Below, piece after piece: positions 35,519 through 43,907 of a DNA stretch of 64,000 nt (position 1 is its first letter; each line of letters opens with the position of its first letter). The position numbers and the translations under genes were made by a program. The notes beneath the pieces were generated by a model. The model was given only the letters and a program-made list of their open reading frames with translations, made no database searches and was not told the DNA's origin. Source of the DNA: Paracoccus alkanivorans (GTDB taxonomy: Bacteria; Pseudomonadota; Alphaproteobacteria; Rhodobacterales; Rhodobacteraceae); the NCBI RefSeq assembly GCF_003697785.1, contig NZ_QOKZ01000005.1:248001-312000 (forward strand), read 5' to 3'.

Positions 35519-36229
35519 ATGGACGTAGAAGTCTTATTTTTCGACGTTCTGGGAACAGTCGTCGACTGGCGCGGGAGCATAGCCGCAAAGGCACAATTGT
35601 TTCTCACGCGCCATCAGATAGATTCTGTTGACGCAGAGGTATTTGCCGACGCCTGGGTCGGCCGATATGACGCAGCGGTCGAGGTCGTTCGCGCGGGGGA
35701 GCGCGACTTTGTGCCGCTCGATGTCGTTAACATGGAGAACCTGAAGGCTTGCCTGGATGACTTTGGTCTTGCGCCGACAGCGTTTCCGCAAGCCGAGCTT
35801 GAAGAATTGAACCTGGCCTGGCATCGCTTGAACCCATGGCCCGACGCGATCGAAGGTCTCTCGAAGCTCAAGCAACGTTTCGTCATTGCCCCCTTGTCCG
35901 ACGGGAACACGCGCCTTCTGGTGAACATGGCGAAACAAGCCGGGCTGCCGTGGGATACGATCCTCGGGGCCGATATCTTCAGGGCATATAAGCCAATGCC
36001 CGAAGTCTATCTGGGAGCTTGCGAACTTCTCGGCGTAAATCCGGAAAGGGCAATGTTGGTCGCCGCGCATGACTATGATCTGGATGCCGCTCGGAGATGC
36101 GGCCTGAAAACTGCCTATATCCATCGGGATCATGCGCAGGACCCGTCGAAAGCCGACTCGCCCAGGCTGTCGGGTGAATGGGATGTCACAGCAGGTGATC
36201 TGATCGAACTCGCCGCCGTGCTGCGGTAA
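35519..36229 (+). CDS. Haloacid dehalogenase, type II (HAD)
   Basis: 236 residues from ATG 35519, with GGTGGAG just upstream. Motif I FFDVLGTVVDWRG carries the nucleophile Asp 9, with the Val-Leu-Gly-Thr form typical of L-2-haloacid dehalogenases. LSDGNTRLLVNMAKQAGLPW is motif II, YKPMPEVYLGA contains the motif III Lys, and AAHDYDLDAARRCGLKTAYI is motif IV. The Trp after motif I and the Arg-rich substrate pocket cannot be judged fully by eye, so another small phosphatase-like activity is possible. Confidence 0.82.
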   Translation: MDVEVLFFDVLGTVVDWRGSIAAKAQLFLTRHQIDSVDAEVFADAWVGRYDAAVEVVRAGERDFVPLDVVNMENLKACLDDFGLAPTAFPQAELEELNLAWHRLNPWPDAIEGLSKLKQRFVIAPLSDGNTRLLVNMAKQAGLPWDTILGADIFRAYKPMPEVYLGACELLGVNPERAMLVAAHDYDLDAARRCGLKTAYIHRDHAQDPSKADSPRLSGEWDVTAGDLIELAAVLR

Positions 36230-36771
36230 AGTGCAGGAGGCTGGCGGCGCGATCTTCGGCCGGATGGGACGGCCACGATTCCTGGAATCCCGCAGAGCCA
36301 TTCTTGCCGGTGCCTCACAGCGCCTCCATGCAGCGGATCTGGACAAGTTGCCAGGTTCGAAATGGCCGGTAGCTCTATGCGCTTCGTCGTTGATACCCAG
36401 AAGTAGTATGGGTCCGCCGATGGATGCAAGGGCCGGCCTGAGCCCCTATGCGGACGATCGTCCCATACGTTATTCTCGTCATGTGTTGGAGGAGTAGAGG
36501 TGCAGCAGGACAACGGTGATGGATGCTGTGCGCGAGATTCTCCTGGCCATGAGCTCCGACAAGCGCTTACATGAAATAGTCAACGCAACCCTTTGGCGGG
36601 CAGCTAGAGGAAAACTCTAAACCATCCATCGACCTGTCCGCATCTGTGCCATCCAGAACGCGTGGCGTTCGCATGGCAGGTGCATGATGACCGATCGGAG
36701 CCCAATGCGGACACTTGTTGCCGGTCCGTTTCTAGGCAAAGCTGTCGAGGACGAGGTAGTTCGGGTAGGAT
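36230..36771. other. Intergenic stretch with one dispersed repeat copy
   Basis: 542 bp with no convincing gene. Positions 36631-36703 resemble 57723-57787 (see repeat entry). Short open frames, for example 36231-36497, have no family features. A candidate promoter for the next gene is not visible. Confidence 0.35.
36631..36703. repeat. Dispersed repeat family B, copy 1
   Basis: CTGTCCGCATCTGTGCCATC near the left end and ATGACCGATCGGAGCCC at the right end recur with changes at 57723-57787 (CTGTCCGTATCAGTGTCATC and TTGACCGATCGGAGCCC). The two copies are 21 kb apart, both between genes. They may be remnants of a small mobile element or a genome-specific intergenic repeat. Confidence 0.55.
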
Positions 36772-37260
36772 ATGAAACGATTTCCTCTCATCACTACGGC
36801 AAGGTTCTTTGCAAATGCGCTTCTTGGGCTTTTAGGACTCGCTATTTTTCTGTCGGCGGCAGAGGTCATCGGTGCGCAGGTCTTCGGCTATCCGCCCTTC
36901 ACACGCCTTGTTTTGCATGATCTACCGTTTAGAGGCCAACGCTTTCATCCAGAGAAATGGGGCGAGGCTGGAAGCTGTAAGGGGCTCTCTGATTGGGAAT
37001 GCGCTGAAAAGGAAGCCTCATGTCTCCGAGGCCCAATGGTGCGTGACTTGCTGCATAACTATCTCCAACCTAGGATCACCACCTACGAAAAGGTAGCGCA
37101 ATTGCTGGGGGCGAAAGAATACGACGTTGACATCAGCGGTGGCAATTGCCCAGCCTATAGTTTGGGCATGTGCAGCGGTCTCGGTCTCGATTACGATTCT
37201 CTATATGTCTGCTTCGGTAAAGACAAAAAAATATCCAAGGTAGGCCACATTCAGCATTAG
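36772..37260 (+). CDS. Membrane-anchored hypothetical protein with SmpA/OmlA-like tail
   Basis: 162 residues. One hydrophobic helix near the start (FFANALLGLLGLAIFLSA) should anchor it in the inner membrane. The rest is outside and has several Cys residues. The C-terminal part RGPMVRDLLHNYLQPRITTY, AQLLGAKEYDVD and LGLDYDSLYVCFGKDKKISK resembles the small two-layer fold seen in BamE/SmpA proteins and many uncharacterised lipoproteins. Function unknown. AGGA directly before the ATG is the ribosome site. Confidence 0.6.
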   Translation: MKRFPLITTARFFANALLGLLGLAIFLSAAEVIGAQVFGYPPFTRLVLHDLPFRGQRFHPEKWGEAGSCKGLSDWECAEKEASCLRGPMVRDLLHNYLQPRITTYEKVAQLLGAKEYDVDISGGNCPAYSLGMCSGLGLDYDSLYVCFGKDKKISKVGHIQH

Positions 37261-37359
37261 CAATGAACCCATCCCAATGCCCGCTGCATCCGCATCATTG
37301 CCGCCCAAGCTCTGCGTCAATCGTATGGCGAGGGCAACGATCCTTCAGCCCCAAAGCGG

Positions 37360-37904
37360 TCAATTGGCCTTGCTGATGGGATAGTCCAGCACCGTGCCCG
37401 TCAGTCGAGCGCCGCTCCATTCGAACAAAACAAGATGACATCGGCTTGGAGCGGTTCTGGCCGTGTATATTAAGCCGTCCGCTCCGTTCCCTCTAGCAAG
37501 ATCGGCTACTTTCCATGTCGGTGCGGGAATGCCGCATGCCCTCTCCGGGAGCCATGGGACAGAGGCAAGAGCTGCATCCGCCCCCATGCTGCGCATTGTT
37601 CCTGATCTCTAAGGTCCAGCACCTTTGCGGCTTTGATCTCCAGTTCACAGATGACGCGTGGAGGATCGTCGGTGCGGACATAAGGCTTGATGGCATGCTC
37701 AACCCAATCAGGCTGCGACGAAACATACAGGGCTGGCTGGCCATCGTGATGAAACCGGCCCTCTGGACTGATCGCGGGTGCGAGGGCGTATTCTGCTCTC
37801 GCCCTCGGGACGATCCCGTAGAAGCGGCCATAAACTGTTCGAAAGTCCAATGTATGTCCCCTGCGAACCGATAAATCGCCCGTTGCTATTTGTTGCAAGA
37901 GCAA
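37360..37904 (-). pseudogene. RES-domain toxin, broken by a frameshift
   Basis: Two overlapping reverse-strand frames together spell a RES-domain protein. The first (from TTG 37904) gives FRTVYGRFYGIVPRARAEYA, RFHHDGQPALYVSSQPDWVE, PPRVICELEIKAAKVLDLRD. The second (from about 37596) continues GADAALASVPWLPERACGIP and GADGLIYTARTAPSRCHLVL. The change of frame lies in a run of five G on the coding strand (about 37583-37588). RES toxins degrade NAD and usually pair with an Xre antitoxin; none adjoins. Either the toxin is inactivated or the run was misread in sequencing. Confidence 0.72.
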
Positions 37905-38023
37905 GCGTCAATGGCGGCTTCGTCCGATAACTCCCATGATGTCGTTCTTTCGGCAGGAGTGGTAAACTGCTTACGTCACGGTCGGCGTGAAAAGCCCAAT
38001 CCCGCCTCTTGAAGGAGGAAGAA

Positions 38024-38524
38024 ATGAAACGCATCGAGACAGAGGTGAGCGGCGGCTGCCAATGTGGTGCCGTGCGCTATCACGCAAGCGCAATGCTCGA
38101 CAATTCGCATCTCTGCCATTGCCGCATGTGCCAGAAAGCCTCGGGCAACATCTTTGCCGCGCTTGTCGCCGCGCCCGATGAGGCACTCACCTGGACACGC
38201 GGCAAGCCGAGCGTCTGGAAGAGTTCGGAACTTGTCGAGCGTGGCTTCTGCGCCAGTTGCGGCACGCCATTATTCTTCCACCAGATCGAAAGCGGCCGCA
38301 CCAACCTGATGATCGGTTCGCTTGACGACCCGCACGCCTTCCCGCCGCTCGCCAATATCTGCACCGAGAACATGGTGGCATGGTTCGATACGATCACGGG
38401 CATAGAAAATACCGGTGCAACGGAAGACAACGGGGTCGACTGGGCGGCGGCGATCAAGAAGAGCAACAACCAGCATCCCGATCACGATACCACCTCGTGG
38501 ACAGTGAACGGGCGGGACGGCTGA
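38024..38524 (+). CDS. GFA-family (CENP-V/GFA domain) zinc protein
   Basis: 166 residues from ATG 38024, preceded by GGAGG at 38012-38016. The zinc Cys motifs are complete: GGCQCGAVRY, CHCRMCQKASG and FCASCGTPLFFHQ. The family is named after glutathione-dependent formaldehyde-activating enzyme, but most members of this size have no known activity. It stands alone, 21 bp before the convergent htpX gene. Confidence 0.85.
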   Translation: MKRIETEVSGGCQCGAVRYHASAMLDNSHLCHCRMCQKASGNIFAALVAAPDEALTWTRGKPSVWKSSELVERGFCASCGTPLFFHQIESGRTNLMIGSLDDPHAFPPLANICTENMVAWFDTITGIENTGATEDNGVDWAAAIKKSNNQHPDHDTTSWTVNGRDG

Positions 38525-38545
38525 CCGAACCGCACAATGACGGGT

Positions 38546-39469
38546 TCAGGCCCAGGGTCCGGTTCGTCCGCCCTTTCGAGTATTGGGAATACGGCTGGTG
38601 GGCATGGGCTGGTCAGCAGCAACCGGGGCTTGTCGGCGCTGCCCTGCCATCGCGCGAAGAGCGGCTACGCGGTTCTCGGTCGCAGGATGGGTCGCGAAGA
38701 GATTGTCGCGCTTATGCGCGTGCAGCGGGTTGATGATGAACATATGCGCTGTCGCCGGGTTGCGCTCAGCCGCATGATTGTCGATCCGGGCTGCGCCTAT
38801 GGCGATCTTTTCCAATGCCGAGGCCAGCCAGAGTGGCTGGCCGCAGATCTCGGCCCCGGCCTTGTCGGCGGCATATTCCCGTGTCCGGCTGATCGCCATC
38901 TGCACCAGCGCGGCGGCAAGCGGGGCGAGGAACATCATCAGGAGCGTGCCCACCAGCCCGAGCCGTTCCCGCGATCCGCCGAAAAAGAGCGCGAAGTTGG
39001 CCAGCATCGAGATCGCACCGGCGAAGGTGGCTGTGACGGTCATGATCGCGGTATCGTGGTTGCGGATGTGGGCCAATTCATGGGCAATGACACCGGCCAG
39101 TTCCTCGCGGGTCAGGCTGCGCATCAGGCCCGAAGTCACGGCTACCGCGGCATTGGCTGGGCTGCGCCCGGTGGCAAAGGCATTGGGCTGTGGCGTGTCG
39201 ATCAGATAGACCTTGGGCTCGGGCAGGCCCGCGTTTCGTGCAAGTTCGGCGGTCAAGGCGTGAAGACCCATCCGATCGCCAGATGTTACCGGCTGGGCGT
39301 TATGCATGCGCAGGACCATGCGGTCCGAATTCCACCAAGTAAAAACGTTCATTGCCGCCGCGACCACGAGCGCGATGATCGCGCCGCCCGATCCACCGAT
39401 CAGGTAACCCACACCCATGAAGAGTGCGGTCATCGCCGCCATAAGCATTGCCGTTTTTACATAGCCCAT
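38546..39469 (-). CDS. htpX: M48 family zinc metalloprotease HtpX
   Basis: 307 residues from ATG 39469 ([20 protein letters not shown]). Two N-terminal membrane helices precede the zinc motif HELAH in [15 protein letters not shown], then further helices ([20 protein letters not shown]) and the third zinc ligand Glu in [14 protein letters not shown]. This is the standard HtpX layout; it degrades misfolded inner-membrane proteins. The C-terminal basic and Pro-rich tail is longer than in E. coli. An in-frame upstream extension to 39547 is not needed. Confidence 0.93.
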   Translation of the reverse strand: MGYVKTAMLMAAMTALFMGVGYLIGGSGGAIIALVVAAAMNVFTWWNSDRMVLRMHNAQPVTSGDRMGLHALTAELARNAGLPEPKVYLIDTPQPNAFATGRSPANAAVAVTSGLMRSLTREELAGVIAHELAHIRNHDTAIMTVTATFAGAISMLANFALFFGGSRERLGLVGTLLMMFLAPLAAALVQMAISRTREYAADKAGAEICGQPLWLASALEKIAIGAARIDNHAAERNPATAHMFIINPLHAHKRDNLFATHPATENRVAALRAMAGQRRQAPVAADQPMPTSRIPNTRKGGRTGPWA

Positions 39470-39573
39470 AGCTGTCTCCGGAGCTTCACCTTGAGGTAAT
39501 GATAGGAATATGGAGCGGGTTCCAGCATGTGCAAGCACGTTCGCCAAGCTTTGGCGTGGCGAGAGTTACCAGC

Positions 39574-39655
39574 GCGGCAGCAGGTGCCTGTGACGGCAAG
39601 TTCCGGCTTCCGAGTCCTGCAACACCACGGAGCAAGTGCTTTCGCCTGTCTGCAA
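39574..39655. repeat. Dispersed repeat family C, copy 1
   Basis: CGGCAGCAGGTGCC, GACGGCAAGTT and TTTCGCCTGTCT in this order recur as CGGCAACAAGTGCC, AACGGCAAGTT and TTCCGCCTGTCT at 40070-40150. The two copies flank a small secreted-protein gene. The right copy continues into TACGGGCTTATTGCCGG, which resembles family A ends. Confidence 0.5.
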
Positions 39656-39765
39656 GGCGCACTGCAGGACTCATGGCAGCCAATTCTGCCTACCCGGTAT
39701 TCGTTGAACGAATCAGCAAATGAAACTACCCTCAATCGCGTCATGACTACCGGAAGGATGACGAG

Positions 39766-39939
39766 ATGAAACTCACAGCAGTAATTGCCGCAGCATTGGC
39801 ATTTTCCGCGACCTCTGTCCTGGCCTGTCCTTACAGCAAGACCGATGCTCAGGCTTCCATGTCCACTGGAGATCAAAAACTCATCACCATAGCGCAAGAT
39901 AGCACGCCAACCGATGCGAGGACCGTTGTCGCGGACTGA
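39766..39939 (+). CDS. Small secreted protein, 57 residues
   Basis: A short gene starting at ATG 39766 (GGAAGGATGACGAG upstream gives a ribosome site). It encodes MKLTAVIAAALAFSATSVLA, a clean Sec signal peptide, followed by CPYSKTDAQASMSTGDQKLI and a short acidic end. The Cys right after the Ala-rich cleavage site is not in a classic lipobox context (Val-Leu-Ala-Cys is close to one), so a lipoprotein is possible. Function unknown. It is bracketed by two copies of repeat family C. Confidence 0.6.
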   Translation: MKLTAVIAAALAFSATSVLACPYSKTDAQASMSTGDQKLITIAQDSTPTDARTVVAD

Positions 39940-40069
39940 TTGCGGTCCTCCTATTGGCTCAGATGTGAGGGCCTGACATTCGGCAAGGATTTGCGCCGCT
40001 TCAAGGTGATGCGGGCTGCAGCTGTATATTTTTAGCGATTAGACCTGCGATCTTCCCACGCCATCAAGA

Positions 40070-40150
40070 GCGGCAACAAGTGCCGCAAACGGCAAGTTGT
40101 GGTCTCTGAGCCTCCAAACCACCGATCAACCGCTTCCGCCTGTCTACGGG
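40070..40150. repeat. Dispersed repeat family C, copy 2
   Basis: Second copy of the pattern at 39574-39655, same orientation, about 500 bp away, in the 326-bp gap between the small secreted-protein gene and the amber-interrupted gene. No other feature is seen in that gap. Confidence 0.5.
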
Positions 40151-40265
40151 CTTATTGCCGGTTTCAGAGGCGAATGCGAGGCTGAGCGCTTCCCGACTTA
40201 CCGTCGCTCCCCGGCGAGACCCAGTTCCTCCAGCTGAAATCGTATTCCGCCATCGGCGTTCCTGC

Positions 40266-41528
40266 CTAGCGGGCACTGCCGTTTTCCAGTTGCTTGAGCC
40301 AGCCGATCACGCGTTTTCTTCCAGATGCCGTTCGTGATACTTCCCGTGATGTCTGGTCACCAAGAGCCGGGACGGTTTGGTCCAGCAGATCCCGGTAATG
40401 CCGGTCCAGGTATTCGGCGATGATCTGACGGGCGATCTCCGGTGGAATTTCATCCCCGGGTTCCTCATGCGCGTCACGCTCAGCCATCATCTGCTCGACC
40501 GTCTGGATCGAGGTCAGCGGCTACCGCAGGAGCTTGCCCGCTGCCTTGGTGACAAGCGCGATACCCAATTCGGCCCGGTTTGCGGAATTGACCTCCAGGA
40601 TCAGACGCTTGCCTTTCAGCTCCAGGGTGCCCAACACTGTCGCTCCAGCCATGTCGGTGATGAAGGTCAGGCCCTTCTTCCTGCCGCCCGTGGAGCGCTT
40701 GCGCTGCGGTGCCAGCCAGTTCCAGAATTTCTTTCCTTCCGGCGCGAAGGCCTTCACCTTGTTCAGCTTGGCGGCAATGTCTTTCTGCAGGACTCCTGCC
40801 GCCAATGGGAAGCACATCTCGTGGAACAGGATCGGATCACCGTCGCTGTTCAACATTTCCGGCGGTTCCGGATCGAGAGCCCGGTTCAGTTCCGTGAACA
40901 GCCAGGCCGCCGTGAAGATCGGCGCGCAGCGTCGCAGTTGCTCATGGCCCAGTTTCGGTTCAGCCTCACCTTGCAAACCGAGCGCATGTCGAATGCCATC
41001 GAACAGGAATTCCGATGCTTCCATGGAGAACGGCAATACGGCCCCGGACATTACGTGATGATCTTCGACGGGCACCACCCGCACGGCGATCCGGTCCCAC
41101 TGTTTGAGCGTGCGCGTTGACGACTTCTCGCGCACGGTGACCGGCTCCCCGTCCATCAGCAGATTGCGCAGCACCATGCTTTCGCCGGGTTTGACATCGC
41201 TGACCTCGTGTAGGCTGATCGCTGCGTCACGCAATCCGGCTATATAGGCCCGGCTGACAGAGTCCTTCTTCCGGGCGGGAGGTTCGAGAAAGTGATCGAT
41301 GACGGTCTTCCCATCGTCACCATATCGTCGGGATATGAAATCCTCGAAGCCGCAGCCCCAGAGTGTCCCTGACCAGTGGTCGCCCAGGATATCCGCGAAA
41401 TCCTCGATCTCGAACTCCTCCATCGGCGGCAGGAGGTGCTCATCCAGCACATCCGCCAAGCGCACGCGCCAGAGATCGTCCTAGGTCACGAAGCGGATCA
41501 AGGGATCGAGGTCATGGCTGGCTTTCAT
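40266..41528 (-). pseudogene. Large hypothetical protein gene interrupted by two in-frame TAG codons
   Basis: The reverse strand from ATG 41528 reads MKASHDLDPLIRFVT, then TAG (41483-41481, codon 16). It goes on in the same frame with DDLWRVRLADVLDEHLLPPM to LVTKAAGKLLR, a second TAG (40523-40521, codon 336), and again in frame with PLTSIQTVEQMMAERDAHEE to the TGA at 40266. Without the ambers it is one 420-codon gene. The middle (GDHWSGTLWGCGFEDFISRR, TRTLKQWDRIAVRVVP) and end (VPALGDQTSREVSRTASGRK) are well preserved and belong to one long uncharacterised family. No frameshift is present. KduD and GntR genes here end with TAG, so the codon does terminate; the gene is probably inactive. Confidence 0.7.
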
Positions 41529-41721
41529 GGGCTGCGATTCTTCCGTGCGGTGTTGCAAGCCGTGCCTAAACGAGAATCAGGAAACGCGCCAGAAATGTCG
41601 GTGAAGCCAGCACGCTGACGGTCAGCACATTGCTTTCGTGGTCCATGACAGCAAGGGCGCTCACTTGAATTGATGCTTCAGACGGCACATATTGATGCTG
41701 AAACTGATGCAGGATTTTGCC

Positions 41722-41922
41722 ATGCGCACAACCGTAACCATTGACGATGACCTCTTCGAACGGGCAGTCGCGCTCTCAGATGCTGGCCTGGAGAAACCGT
41801 CGGACATCTTCAAGGAAGCCATGACCACCTTTGTCCGGGTCCAATCGGCACGGCGTCTTGCCGCATTGGGTGGGGCGGCACCCGACATGGCAGATATCCC
41901 GCGGCGGTCTGCCCCTGCATGA
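41722..41922 (+). CDS. vapB: VapB-type antitoxin
   Basis: 66 residues from ATG 41722. The N-terminus MRTTVTIDDDLFERAVALSD is the ribbon-helix-helix DNA-binding domain of VapB antitoxins (type II TA, VapB of the MRTTVTIDD class). The C-terminal RRLAALGGAAPDMADIPRRS is the toxin-binding tail. It overlaps the toxin gene by 4 bp (ATGA), the normal order antitoxin then toxin. Confidence 0.87.
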   Translation: MRTTVTIDDDLFERAVALSDAGLEKPSDIFKEAMTTFVRVQSARRLAALGGAAPDMADIPRRSAPA

Positions 41923-42299
41923 ATATCCTGGTCGATACCTCGGTTTGGGTTCAGCATTTCAGACAACGCGATGATCACCTCGTCCAGCTTCTCGAAACGG
42001 ACCGGGTCCTGATCCACCCGTTGATCGTGGCGGAGCTTGCCTGCGGAACCCCGCCTGAACCGCGTGAACGGACCCTGTCGAGCCTGAGGAATCTTCGCAA
42101 GTGCAATCAGGCAACGCTGGATGAGACGATGACCTTCATCGAACGGGAAAGACTGTTCGGTCGGGGATGCGGTCTGGTCGATCTTGTGTTGCTTGCTTCA
42201 ACCCTGATCACAGAGGGAACGCGGCTCTGGACCCTGGACAAGCGCCTTGCTAGCTTGGCGAACCGTTTCAATGTCGGATATCCGGCAGAGCATTCCTGA
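41919..42299 (+). CDS. vapC: VapC-type PIN-domain ribonuclease toxin
   Basis: 126 residues. The PIN-domain acidic residues are Asp6 (ILVDTSVWVQHF), Glu39 (LIVAELACG) and Asp88 (GCGLVDLVLLAS), with a further acidic position in LWTLDKRL. The toxin cleaves RNA, in several relatives initiator tRNA. The four-base overlap with vapB couples their translation. It looks intact. Confidence 0.9.
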   Translation: MNILVDTSVWVQHFRQRDDHLVQLLETDRVLIHPLIVAELACGTPPEPRERTLSSLRNLRKCNQATLDETMTFIERERLFGRGCGLVDLVLLASTLITEGTRLWTLDKRLASLANRFNVGYPAEHS

Positions 42300-42674
42300 C
42301 GACAGAGCAACTTGCAGGATTTTTCCACCGTCCCGACGGGGGGTGATGCAGAGATTTCGCCATCGCCGAATCGAACGGCGTGGGGTCTGCGTGGATCGGC
42401 TGGCGCGGTGCCTAATAACTGTTCAAAGTGTTACCTCCCTTGCCTCAGTTCTCCTTACACACTCTCACCTGCTTCACATCCTCCCCTATACGCTCTCATG
42501 AGTTCCAGACACACCGGAAGCCCTTCTCTCAACCACTCACCGAACCAGAAGTAGCCAACGAAACCAGCCCGCACCTCTCACGATCCCCAAGGTGCCCGAG
42601 CGCGAGCGCGACCGTCTTGTTCAACGCCCCATACGCCACGAGATCACTGGCACTTCCCTTTCCGACACATGACG
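42300..42674. other. Intergenic stretch, no supported gene
   Basis: 375 bp between vapC and the amber-interrupted gene. A reverse-strand frame reads SASDLVAYGALNKTVALALG but has no start codon or ribosome site, so it is only a possible gene scrap. It is Pro/Ser-rich on the plus strand with no meaning. Confidence 0.3.
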
Positions 42675-43592
42675 TCACTTCTTCCTTCCCGGTATCTTCA
42701 GGTTCCACTTCAACACTCGTGCCCCAGCTTTCTTACCCGCCTCTCTCTCGGCTTCCATCGCCATCAATCCAACGATCCCGGTTCTGGCGAACGTCTTCAC
42801 GCGCCAAATCTTACGTTCCGCTTTCACGGCATCAAGCCCGCTCTTACTCTCCTCCATATCCACCGGGAATGTCGGCAGCTTGAACTGGAAATACTTCCCC
42901 TGAAGCGTGGTGAACTTGAAGTCACGCAAATCCGGCAGTCTGTCCAAGCCGAGGCTATGCAATTCAATCCCTTTCAGCGTCACCTCGATCCTGACCCGCT
43001 TCCGGTGATCCTCCGAGACATCCGCTGTCCCTGCTTTCCGATTCTGCGTGTCAATCAGCTTGTCCATCAACCGGATCATGACGTCGTCTTTCTGCGCCCC
43101 CAGAAGCTTTGCCCGTGCCAGGTCACTCTGATCGTCAGGATAAGCATCCACGCTGATTTCAGTCCCGGTGATCCTGGGTGGCTCTGTTATCCCGAAGGTC
43201 ATCCCGAGCGCATCCGGCACCTGGAACACCGTTGCCAATGATGGCTCCTGCAACTTGATCGCGAACCTGTCGGTGACATTTCTATCCCCGGCGTCGACCG
43301 GCTTGACATATGGCTTCCTTCCCTAGATCTGCTCGATGACCGGCTGAACATGCTGATACTGGGTGCCCCGATCAAATTTCACCTCAAACTCGATCCAGTC
43401 GATGACGGCGCGGAAACGATAGCCATTGAGGTCGAGCCGCGGTGCGAGACAGAACTTCCCGGTGAACCGTCTCTGCCGTTTGTCAAGGAGCCGGGCTTCG
43501 AATTCGAGATTGTAGGGATCGCAGGTGACCTTCCGGAACGGCAGCTGGGCAGTAGCGATCATATTCGCGGAGGTGCGGGGCGTTCCGGTCAA
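42675..43592 (-). pseudogene. Hypothetical protein gene interrupted by one in-frame TAG
   Basis: The reverse strand from 43592 reads MTGTPRTSANMIATAQLPFR, then KVTCDPYNLEFEARLLDKRQ and IDWIEFEVKFDRGTQYQHVQ. It meets TAG at 43325-43323 and continues in the same frame with GRKPYVKPVDAGDRNVTDRF, ITEPPRITGTEISVDAYPDD and KGIELHSLGLDRLPDLRDFK until TGA at 42675. The two halves are in phase, with no frameshift, forming about 305 codons. No family is recognised; the mix of beta-strand motifs suggests a DNA- or nucleotide-handling protein of mobile DNA, but that is a guess. It is the second gene here broken only by TAG. Confidence 0.6.
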
Positions 43593-43736
43593 TCCGATTT
43601 CCTTTCGAACTCATGTTCCTGATGCGGCACGGTATAGGATGCGGTAGGTCTGTCGGACGAAAACCATCGCCTGGTCCTTGTCCCGGTGCCTGAAGAATCG
43701 CCATGGACGATCCGATACGTGATCCGCTCTGGCAAC

Positions 43737-43825
43737 CGGCAATAAGCGTCTCAGAGGGGCAGTCGATTGAGGTCGACCCGAAACCTTTCCAGAACGCACA
43801 ACGCCGGTCTACGGGGCGTAATGCC
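43737..43825. repeat. Dispersed repeat family A, copy 1
   Basis: Begins ACCGGCAATAAGCGTCTCAG at 43736, then GGCAGTCGATTGA, and ends ACAACGCCGGTCTACGGGG then CGTAATGCC. The copy at 50211-50302 has CCGGCAATAAACCTCCCAG, GGCAGTTCGCTTGA and ACAACGCCGCTCTACGGCG. The two copies lie on either side of the siderophore uptake locus, same orientation. Confidence 0.65.
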
Positions 43826-43907
43826 TACGAATTGCGGCAATCACGCACTTGACAACAAATATCCTCCGTGAAATGCCGACAAAAATCATTGGTTATTCGG
43901 CAGGAAC

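Noticed and set aside
42300..42674. Small reverse-strand frame reading SASDLVAYGALNKTVALALG
   Set aside because: It has no start codon or ribosome site and ends quickly. Kept only as a note in the intergenic entry.
40266..43592. Genome-wide reassignment of TAG to an amino acid
   Set aside because: Intact genes in the same window (kduD, the GntR gene at 8424, the 60-residue membrane protein) use TAG as their normal stop, so a standard code is in use. A foreign donor code remains only a possibility for the two genes.
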